Source: Myxococcales bacterium
GTDB lineage: Bacteria; Myxococcota_A; Polyangia; Polyangiales; Polyangiaceae
Length of the DNA stretch: 64,000 nt
Assembly (NCBI GenBank): GCA_016212965.1
Contig: JACRDA010000276.1
Span: 62,001-126,000, forward strand
Reading direction: 5' to 3'
In this document: positions 44,360-51,370 of the stretch, in pieces
Numbering within the stretch: position 1 is the stretch's first letter
Layout of the letters: the number at the start of each line of letters is the position of its first letter
Position numbers and translations under genes: made by a program
The notes under the pieces: model-generated
What the model was told of the DNA's origin: nothing
Seen by the model: the letters and a program-made list of their open reading frames with translations, nothing else
Databases searched by the model: none

Positions 44360-46209
44360 GTGATCTGCTCCTCGGGCGCCGTCCCCCGAGCCCCCACGCC
44401 GACGGCGCGCCCGAGCTTACGACGGCCCGTGGCCGCGGAACGGCTCACCCCTCCGGGCGGCGGCGCCGGCGCACACGCGCCCCCGGGCGCCGGCCGGTAG
44501 ATGCGTAGCGTCGCGACCGTGTCCACGAGCTCGAAGGCCGCCTTGAACGCCGGGTCCGCCGCGAACCTCGCGCCCTTCGCGACGACGTAGTCGACGCCGA
44601 GCTGCGACGTCATGGCGCACACGTCCTTGAAGGTCGTCTTGGCGTGGAACCAGTGGTAGCCGACCCCCGGGGTCAGATGGGCGATGTACTGCGGCTGCCG
44701 CAGTGCGACCACGAGCTTGTCCCGTGCGGCCCGCTCGCCGTTGATCCACTCGACCAGGGGGCTCGGCGGCGGCTCCGTGTCGTCCTCGGCGGGGACCGAC
44801 CACTGCCGCACGCGCACGACCCCGAGATACGTGCCCGTGCAGAGGAGGAAGACCCCCGCCGCAGTCCAGGGGAAGCTCCCCGAGCACAAGAGGAGCATCA
44901 GCGACAGGACGATGACGAAGATGCTCGTGAGCGCGTGGCGCCCGGCGAAGGCCCACTCCCAGGAGCCCTCGGTGTGCATGTGCATCGTGTGGATCGAGAA
45001 GAAGCCCGCGAGGGCGAACACGACGACGAACACCCAGTGCATGCTGGCCGGAGCGAACAGCTCGCGCAGGCGTGGCCGGAGCTCGCGGCGCAGCTGCCAC
45101 AGGCGCGGCGGCACGAGGGGTAGGGCGACCAGGATGGCATACTGGAAGACGTAGTACTGATTCGTGTAGCTCATCTTCCCGGTGCCGAAGGCCACCTTGA
45201 AGCCGGCGAAACGGTCCTTCAGGTACGCGCCGAGGGTCGGCACCTCGGTGAGGGTCGGCAGCGGCGCCAGGACCTTGGTGTGCTGGAGCTGGTCCCAGCG
45301 CATGTAGAGGCCGAAGCCGAGGTCGGGCGTGAAGCTTGCGACGTACAGGAAATGCGGCAGCAGCACGGCCACCCACGCGACCGCCGCCGCGGCTGCGGTG
45401 ACGAGCCACGCGCGCCGGTGGCCGCGGCCGAACGCGACGGCGCCGGCGAGGGTCGTCGCCGCGGCCAGCGTCATGATGAACATCTGCTTGCGGCACAGCA
45501 TCGTCAGGGCGAGCCACGCGCCGAGCTCGAGTCCCGTCCGGAGCGAGGGGCGGCGCCAGATGCGGTTGAAGCGCCACAGGGCCAGGAACACGAGCACGTA
45601 GGTCAGCCCCTCGGTGTAGGGGTACGACGTGTAGCGGAAGAACTCGCTGTCGAGCCCGAGCACGATCGCGAGGACGTGCCCGGCGTTGAAGCTCGGCAGC
45701 GCCTTGGGGAAGAGCGGTCGCGGCACGAGCCCACGCGCCCACACGTAGCCGAGGGCGATGGCCGTGAAGTAGAAGATGGTCGGCAGCCAGTGTCCCGTGG
45801 CCTCGAGCGGGAAGACGCGCGACAGGTAGCCGTAGAGCAGCGGCCACAGCGGGTACATGTCCGTCGGGTACGGCAGGTACGGGGCGCCCTTGTAGGCGAG
45901 CGACAGGTCGGTCACGAGCCCGTCCCCGTCGCGCACGTGCTGGGCGATGTTCATGTAGTACCCGCCGTCGGGCAGCGGCCCGAAGGCGTGGCGCGTGAAG
46001 GAGATCTTCTCGGTGGCGAGCAAGAGGCAGATCGCCAGCAACAGCAGGTAGCCGCGCCCGGCGTCGCTGTTCAGGTAGCGCGTCACCGCCCCCGCAGTGC
46101 GCCCAGCCCGCGTGGCGGAAAGCGCACGCCAGTGCCCCGCGATCGTCTCGCGCCACGGCGTCGATCGAGCTCCGTCACCGCCCGGCTCTCCGCCAGAAGG
46201 GTCGCTCAC
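43903..46209 (-). CDS. GT-C-like polytopic membrane protein, frame running into the next gene
   Basis: Up to about residue 600 this is a polytopic membrane protein with roughly 10-12 helices. An early periplasmic loop contains LPDGGYYMNIAQHVRDGDGL, recalling GT-C glycosyltransferases (PMT/ArnT), and a soluble C-terminal part ends near TLRIYRPAPGGACAP. After that the frame continues ~170 residues in sequence with no family character, overlapping the downstream lipoprotein by 457 bases in another frame. A lost stop or small indel near 44420-44480 is likely; an alternative frame ends at 44417. The substrate is unknown. Confidence 0.65.
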   Translation of the reverse strand: MSDPSGGEPGGDGARSTPWRETIAGHWRALSATRAGRTAGAVTRYLNSDAGRGYLLLLAICLLLATEKISFTRHAFGPLPDGGYYMNIAQHVRDGDGLVTDLSLAYKGAPYLPYPTDMYPLWPLLYGYLSRVFPLEATGHWLPTIFYFTAIALGYVWARGLVPRPLFPKALPSFNAGHVLAIVLGLDSEFFRYTSYPYTEGLTYVLVFLALWRFNRIWRRPSLRTGLELGAWLALTMLCRKQMFIMTLAAATTLAGAVAFGRGHRRAWLVTAAAAAVAWVAVLLPHFLYVASFTPDLGFGLYMRWDQLQHTKVLAPLPTLTEVPTLGAYLKDRFAGFKVAFGTGKMSYTNQYYVFQYAILVALPLVPPRLWQLRRELRPRLRELFAPASMHWVFVVVFALAGFFSIHTMHMHTEGSWEWAFAGRHALTSIFVIVLSLMLLLCSGSFPWTAAGVFLLCTGTYLGVVRVRQWSVPAEDDTEPPPSPLVEWINGERAARDKLVVALRQPQYIAHLTPGVGYHWFHAKTTFKDVCAMTSQLGVDYVVAKGARFAADPAFKAAFELVDTVATLRIYRPAPGGACAPAPPPGGVSRSAATGRRKLGRAVGVGARGTAPEEQITCRLTIRRRFAVPRAAGGGGSSGSAARSCSPGSRRPQCSGPAADRARAGPSRSPPRARSPRSPRARARAQRSMPRPPTSQRAWATVAPTRRAPRAAWVPRTRWVPASRRGRARFRLRRRSPWRRSRPCPIRAASSRATPSRTCRGTAVTAST

Positions 46210-46257
46210 CGGCGCGGTCTAACACCAGGCGCCCACGCCGTCCATGCGCAGCCAGCC

Positions 46258-46746
46258 TCAGTGCTTGCGGGCTTCTTCCTGGGCCGCCTTCAGCGCCGCC
46301 TCCGCGGCGGCCGCATCGGCGCGCGCCGCGGCCTCGGCGGCCTCCGCCTCGCAGGAAGCGCGACACTCGGCCTCGATCTGCTGTATCGCGACGGCCTTCA
46401 TCTGGTTGCGGCGCACGCACTCGGCGCTGCAGGCCTTCACGTCGACCGGTGCCGCGCCCGTGGCCGGTGCCGGGGTGGTGCCAGGCGCGGGAGCCGAGGT
46501 CGCGGGCGGGCTCGAGCCGGCGGGCGCCGACCCGAGGAGCGCGCTCGGGGCTGCGCTCGTGCCCTCGCCCGCGGGACCGCCCCGTGGATCGCCGGCGGTG
46601 GGCACCGGGTGAGCGCTCGCGGCAGCGCTCGTGGTCGCCGCGACCGAGGCCGCGGGACGCGCGGCAGGGGTTGGCTGGCAGCCGCCCGCGCTCGCCACGA
46701 AGGCGAGCACCGCGCCGCAGGTGAGGTGGCTCGTCACGCTTGCCAT
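46258..46746 (-). CDS. Ala/Pro-rich lipoprotein with Cys-containing helical tail
   Basis: The product has 162 residues. The signal peptide ends at SAGGC. A low-complexity Ala/Pro/Ser/Thr stretch (~25-105) follows. The tail has a C-x3-C ... C-x3-C pattern in ACSAECVRRNQMKAVAIQQI and EAECRASCEAEAAE, a helical hairpin-like motif, then an Ala/Glu-rich helix. The same C-x3-C helical pair is seen in other myxobacterial envelope proteins. The function is unknown. Confidence 0.65.
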   Translation of the reverse strand: MASVTSHLTCGAVLAFVASAGGCQPTPAARPAASVAATTSAAASAHPVPTAGDPRGGPAGEGTSAAPSALLGSAPAGSSPPATSAPAPGTTPAPATGAAPVDVKACSAECVRRNQMKAVAIQQIEAECRASCEAEAAEAAARADAAAAEAALKAAQEEARKH

Positions 46747-46857
46747 GGCAGCGAAGGATACATGCTTCGACGTCGGCCTCCCATGGTCGTCGCGGCGCGC
46801 TCGGGCGCGGCGATCTTGGCCGACCGAGCGCCGGCCCGATACACGGGTCTTCGGGCC

Positions 46858-48261
46858 ATGGCGACCTCCGACGACGGCGACGCGGGACTCGTGGGCACGC
46901 TCGCGTGGCTGGCCGATGCCGGCGTGAAGGAGGGCACGCCGGCCGCCCCGCTCGGACAGGCGCGCTACAAGGTCCTGTCGGAGATCGGGCGCGGGGGCAT
47001 GGGTCGCGTCGTCGAGGCCGAGGACACGCAGTTCGGGCGCCGCGTGGCCCTGAAGGAGCTCATCGCGACACGCGGCGGCGACGAGGCCCGGCGCCGGTTC
47101 GTGCTCGAGGCGCTCGTGACCGCGAACCTCGAGCATCCGGGTGTGCCACCCGTGATCGAGCGCGGCCTTCGCGAGGGCGTGCCCTTCTATGCGATGCGCC
47201 GCGTGCGCGGACGGCCGCTCAGCGCGGTGATCGCCGAGCGAAGGACCCTCGAGGAGCGGCTGGCGCTCCTGCCGGTCGTCGTGCAGGTCGCGCACACGCT
47301 GGGCTATGCGCACGAGCGCGGTGTCATCCATCGCGACGTGAAGCCCGACAACGTGATGGTCGGCACGCACGGGGAGGTCGTGCTGCTCGATTGGGGCATT
47401 GCGAAGGTCCGGGGCGATGCGGCGCAGGGCGGTGACCTGTCGCTCAGCGCGGTGGAGGCGGGCGCGACCATGGCCGGTGCCGTGATGGGCACGCCGGCCT
47501 ACATGGCTCCGGAGCAGGCGAAGGGCGACCTCGACGCCATCGACGCGCGCACCGACGTGTTCGCCCTCGGGGCCCTGCTCTATCACGTGCTCGGCGGGCG
47601 GCCGCCCTACGAGAGCGATACGGTCGCGGGGCTCCTGCGTCACGCGACCGCGGGTGACTACCGGCCGCTCGGGGAAGTCGCGCGCGACGTGCCGCCGGAC
47701 CTCGTGCGCATCGTGGACAAGGCGATGGCGCGCTTGCGCGACGAGCGCTTTCGCACGGCGGCCGAGGTGGCGCGTGCCCTCGAGGCGTTCCTGGCGAACG
47801 CCGTGCTGCAGCGGCCGAGCCCGTGGCTGTCCCGCTTCATCGGGGCGGCGATCGCCGGCGCGCTCGTGGCGTTCCTGTTTGCGGTTCTGCAGCTCTTCCG
47901 CGTGACCTCCTCGCTCGCCGAGCAGGGCACGAGCGCGCTCGTCATGATCGGCCTCTCGGCCGTGTCGTGCGTGCTCGCCGTCATCGAGTGGCGCACCGCG
48001 CGCCGCTTCCGGCTGGCGCCGATCGTCTTCGCGCTGGGCGCGACGACCGTCCTGCTCGGCGTCGCGAACGCGTTCGCGGGCTGGGGCATGGCGGTCGATG
48101 CGTCGTTCCAGATGCCCGACAAGCAGGGCGAGGTGGTGCTGCAAGGGTCCTACGAGGTGAGCGGCTCCGTGGTGATGGGCTGTCTGCTCGGCGCGGTGCA
48201 GTTCCTGCTGTGGGCGCTCTCGTCTCGAGTCGCGCGAACAGAGAGGCCGTCGCGGCCGTGA
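46858..48261 (+). CDS. Ser/Thr protein kinase with C-terminal membrane domain
   Basis: The product has 467 residues. The kinase domain (~36-310) is complete: glycine loop EIGRGGMGRVVEAED, Lys in RVALKELI, HRD at 158-160 (HRDVKPDN), a DWG at 178-180 in place of DFG, and GTPAYMAPEQAKG. Four predicted transmembrane helices lie in the last ~150 residues. DWG is a common variant in bacterial kinases and does not imply inactivity. Substrates are unknown. It contrasts with the inactive tandem kinase at 32.5 kb. Confidence 0.9.
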   Translation: MATSDDGDAGLVGTLAWLADAGVKEGTPAAPLGQARYKVLSEIGRGGMGRVVEAEDTQFGRRVALKELIATRGGDEARRRFVLEALVTANLEHPGVPPVIERGLREGVPFYAMRRVRGRPLSAVIAERRTLEERLALLPVVVQVAHTLGYAHERGVIHRDVKPDNVMVGTHGEVVLLDWGIAKVRGDAAQGGDLSLSAVEAGATMAGAVMGTPAYMAPEQAKGDLDAIDARTDVFALGALLYHVLGGRPPYESDTVAGLLRHATAGDYRPLGEVARDVPPDLVRIVDKAMARLRDERFRTAAEVARALEAFLANAVLQRPSPWLSRFIGAAIAGALVAFLFAVLQLFRVTSSLAEQGTSALVMIGLSAVSCVLAVIEWRTARRFRLAPIVFALGATTVLLGVANAFAGWGMAVDASFQMPDKQGEVVLQGSYEVSGSVVMGCLLGAVQFLLWALSSRVARTERPSRP

Positions 48262-48331
48262 GCCGCCGCTCGGCGTCGGGCTCGTGCGGGCCGGGTGCCA
48301 CGCCCGGTCCGGGCGCGCTATCGTCGCGCTG

Positions 48332-49477
48332 GTGATCGGTCCTTGCGTGCTCGCTCGGTGTGGCCTCGGGCTCCTCGTCCTCGGGGCGTGCGGGCCCGCG
48401 GGGGCGCGTGGCCCGAGCGGCGGCGCGCACGGGGCGGCGCCCGTGCTCGAGGTGGGAGCGGCCGCCGGGAGCGCGTCGTCCGGGCCTGCCGAGCTCGTGC
48501 CGCCGGCTGCGAGCGCGGTCTCCCCGCCGCCGACCGTCGTCCCGGACGCGGGTGCGGTCCTGCCCGACGCCATGGCCTGGTACGGGACCGTCGGCGGGCG
48601 CCGCTTCGCCCTCGCGATGGAGAAGCGCGGGGACGCCGTGACCTTCCGCTCGGTCGACGCGCAGCCGCCCTTCGAGCTCGCGGGCACCCTGCGGGGCGAC
48701 GAGCTCTCGGTCCACGAGACGACGGCCACGGGCACGCTCGCGGGCGCGGTGACGGCCCGGTTCGAGGCGACGGACGCGACGCGGGAGCTCGCCGTGCTGG
48801 TCGCGGACCGCGACGCCCTGTGGCTGGTCGAGGATCTCGCCCCGGCGGCGGGCGTGCGCGTCGTGCGGCGGCGCATCGATCGGAGCGAGCCCGGCCTCGA
48901 GGTGCACACCGAGTACCTCGAGCTACCCGACAAGGAATTCGCGGCGCTCGATCTGTGGCTGCAAGAGACGGCGCACTACCACGAGCCCGAGGTCGAGGCC
49001 GGGGCCCGCGAGCTCGTGAACGAGGCGCGGCGCGTGAACCCCGCGGTCGATCCGCGCGACGTTCGCGGCGCGGGGCTCGAGGTGGCGACGGAGCTCGTGT
49101 ACGCCGGCCGGCGCTACGTGAGCGTGCTCCAGGAGCAGAGCTCCTACACGGGCTCGGGCGCCCACCCGATGAACAACACCTGGTGCCGCACCTGGGATCG
49201 CCGGACCGGCAAGATGCTCGGCATGGCCGACATCTTCGCCGTCGCCGACGTCGGCGCCGCGGTGCGCGCGGGCCTCGGCGGCCTCGCCGGCATCTCGGAG
49301 GTCGACCCGAGCGATGCCGACATCGCGCGCGCGACCGAGCCCGACGCGCGCGTGTGCCTGACGCGCCGGGGCGTGTGGCTCTACTTCGACCTCGCGCACG
49401 CCGTGCACGCGCTCGACGGGATCGCGGTGCCGTACGAGCGGCTCGCGGGCGTGCTGCGGCCCGGGATCGTGCCGTGA
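48332..49477 (+). CDS. Lipoprotein with C-terminal DUF3298/RsiV-like domain
   Basis: The product has 381 residues. A signal peptide with lipobox LGAC is read from the GTG at 48332; an earlier GTG at 48284 adds 16 non-hydrophobic residues. After a Pro/Ser spacer, a beta-rich region (~100-190) precedes a DUF3298-type C-terminal domain: ATELVYAGRRYVSVLQEQSS, YTGSGAHPMNNTWCRTWD and a final AVPYERLAGVL. In RsiV this domain binds lysozyme, but here it is a separate envelope lipoprotein of unknown role. Confidence 0.7.
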   Translation: MIGPCVLARCGLGLLVLGACGPAGARGPSGGAHGAAPVLEVGAAAGSASSGPAELVPPAASAVSPPPTVVPDAGAVLPDAMAWYGTVGGRRFALAMEKRGDAVTFRSVDAQPPFELAGTLRGDELSVHETTATGTLAGAVTARFEATDATRELAVLVADRDALWLVEDLAPAAGVRVVRRRIDRSEPGLEVHTEYLELPDKEFAALDLWLQETAHYHEPEVEAGARELVNEARRVNPAVDPRDVRGAGLEVATELVYAGRRYVSVLQEQSSYTGSGAHPMNNTWCRTWDRRTGKMLGMADIFAVADVGAAVRAGLGGLAGISEVDPSDADIARATEPDARVCLTRRGVWLYFDLAHAVHALDGIAVPYERLAGVLRPGIVP

Positions 49478-49483
49478 GGGGCG

Positions 49484-50677
49484 TCACCACTTCGCGGTCA
49501 TGAACTCGTCCACGAGCTCGCCGACCTCGCCGACGAGCCGGTCGGCCTCGGCGCGGTCGTAGCGCACGGCCTTGTCGGCGAAGCGGTGGCAGTAGCGGCA
49601 GTCGTCGCAGAAGGTCTCGGCGCAGTCGATCTTCCGGAAGCCCTCGAGGAAGTTGCCGAGGGCCGCGTTGTCGATGACGACGCCGAGCCCGAGCATGCGC
49701 TGGCGCAGCCGGATCATGCGCACGCTCAGGCGCCGCTCGGCAGAGTCGAGCAGGGGCAGGCGCTTCTTGCTCGCGGCCTCGAGGCTCGGGTGGAAGCCGG
49801 CCGGGTCGCCGAACGTCTCGAGCGACACGATGTCGAGCAGGTTGCCGTCGTAGCGCCGGGCGGCGTAGGCGCGCGCCGCGCGCAGCAGCCACGGCGTCCC
49901 GCGCGAGCGGTCGATGATCTTGAACTCGTCGTAGCCGAGCTCCTCGTAGACGTGGAGATCCTCCGGGCGGATCCAGCGGCTCATGAGGAACTGCTCGGGC
50001 TCGACGAGACGCCGGCGCGCGCACTGCCACAGGTAGGAGTCGAGCAGCGTGTGGGTCTCGTGCTGGCCCGCGCCCTCTTGCGAGGCGTGCCCCACGCTGG
50101 CGGCGTGCTCGGCGAGGTAGCTGCAGTGGTAGATGCACGAGATGTTCGCGAACAGGGTGAGGCCGCACGAGACGCCGGCGCGGATGCGCTCGAGGGCCCG
50201 GAAATCGCGATTGAACTCGCTGTAGGGCAGGATGAGCGGGTCGACGCCGAGCGACTCCTGGTACTTCAGCCGCGGCAGGTTCGTGGCCCAGCTGAGCACG
50301 CTGCCGCGGATGGCGAGGTCCGGGAAGTTGCGCCGTACCAGGGCGACGAGCGCGAGGTTCGAGATCGACACGCTGTCGACCCCCATCTCGACGAGCCGGC
50401 CGACGAAGGCGAGCAGGCGCTCCTTGCCCTCGTGCGTCTGCTCGAGGTTGCCGAGGCAAGGAGCGTTGATGAGGTAGCAGAAGGACAGGCCGCGCTCGCG
50501 GGCCGCTCGGACGTAGGCCGTCGCGGTCGCCCAGTCGACCTCGGGCACGACCGCCCCCGCGCGGCCGCCGCCGACGAGATCGTACGGGAGCTTCGCGTAG
50601 ATCGAGGTCACCTCGGGGATGTCGGCGAGCCCGTCGAGGAGCGCGGGGTCCCAGTTGGCAGCGACGCTGAGCTTCAT
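49484..50677 (-). CDS. U32-family-like protein
   Basis: The product has 397 residues and resembles the U32 'peptidase' family, several of whose members are now known to hydroxylate tRNA or ubiquinone precursors instead. It has VTSIYAKLPYDLVGGGR, LSFCYLINAPCLGNLEQ, a Cys motif NISCIYHCSYLAEH and a further group FCDDCRYCHRF near the C-terminus. These Cys residues could bind an iron-sulfur cluster, as in other U32 members. It is 22 bases downstream of a methyltransferase gene on the same strand, so the two probably act together. The product is unknown. Confidence 0.7.
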   Translation of the reverse strand: MKLSVAANWDPALLDGLADIPEVTSIYAKLPYDLVGGGRAGAVVPEVDWATATAYVRAARERGLSFCYLINAPCLGNLEQTHEGKERLLAFVGRLVEMGVDSVSISNLALVALVRRNFPDLAIRGSVLSWATNLPRLKYQESLGVDPLILPYSEFNRDFRALERIRAGVSCGLTLFANISCIYHCSYLAEHAASVGHASQEGAGQHETHTLLDSYLWQCARRRLVEPEQFLMSRWIRPEDLHVYEELGYDEFKIIDRSRGTPWLLRAARAYAARRYDGNLLDIVSLETFGDPAGFHPSLEAASKKRLPLLDSAERRLSVRMIRLRQRMLGLGVVIDNAALGNFLEGFRKIDCAETFCDDCRYCHRFADKAVRYDRAEADRLVGEVGELVDEFMTAKW

Positions 50678-50699
50678 GGCATGGCCTTCGAGGCGCGGC

Positions 50700-51362
50700 T
50701 CACCGCGACTTGTCGCCCGTCACGCACAGGCCGATGGGCGTCTCGACGACGCTGCAGCCCGCGAGCCCCGCCGCCGCGAGCAGCGCCCGCACCTCGGCCG
50801 CCGTGTAGGCCGCTGCGAGCGAGGCGTGCAGGCCGTCGAGCACGACGGCGCTCGTCATGCGCTGCTCGAGGAAGCCCCGGGCCTTCCGAGACACGTCGCG
50901 GCGCAGATCGGACACCCACAGGCGCCCTCCCGGTCCGAGCACGCGCCACAGCTCGCCGAAGGCGGTGGCGGGCTCGTTCCACTCGTGCAGCGAGCGGCTC
51001 GAGAAGACCGCGTCGAAGGCGCCGTCCTCGAAGGGCACGGCGGTCGCCGAGCCGAGGACGTAGCGGGCCCGCCCCGCGAGGGCGAGCTCCGCGGCGTGCC
51101 GCTCGGCGACGGCCAGCATGTCCGGACTCGTGTCGAGCCCGACGAGCTCGGTCGCGTGCGTGCGGAGGAGCCACTCGAGCCCGAGGTAGCCCGGGCCCGA
51201 GCCGACCTCGAGCGCGCGCCCCGCCGCGATGCCGGCCGCGAGCAGCGCCGGCGTCTCGAGCCAGCCCTTGGCGCGCAGAGCGGCCTGCATGCGGTCGTAG
51301 GCCTCGACGTGGTCGCGGCCCTCGGTCGTGCGGTCCGTCTCGGGCACCCTCGCCGCGGTCAT
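50700..51362 (-). CDS. Class I SAM-dependent methyltransferase
   Basis: The product has 220 residues. Motif I is ALEVGSGPGYLGLEWLL, and the acidic end of strand 2 is ELVGLDTSPDMLAVAERHA. VLGSATAVPFEDGAFDAVFS and LWRVLGPGGRLWVSDLRRD are the remaining class I features. It resembles small-molecule methyltransferases of the UbiE/type 11 group. It starts eight bases after the hybrid kinase gene and precedes the U32 gene, forming a likely three-gene unit. Confidence 0.85.
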   Translation of the reverse strand: MTAARVPETDRTTEGRDHVEAYDRMQAALRAKGWLETPALLAAGIAAGRALEVGSGPGYLGLEWLLRTHATELVGLDTSPDMLAVAERHAAELALAGRARYVLGSATAVPFEDGAFDAVFSSRSLHEWNEPATAFGELWRVLGPGGRLWVSDLRRDVSRKARGFLEQRMTSAVVLDGLHASLAAAYTAAEVRALLAAAGLAGCSVVETPIGLCVTGDKSR

Positions 51363-51370
51363 GAGCCTAG

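Noticed and set aside
46858-48261. The Ser/Thr kinase as inactive because it has DWG instead of DFG
   Set aside because: The metal-binding Asp, HRD Asp and ATP Lys are all present; Trp for Phe is a frequent variant in active bacterial kinases.
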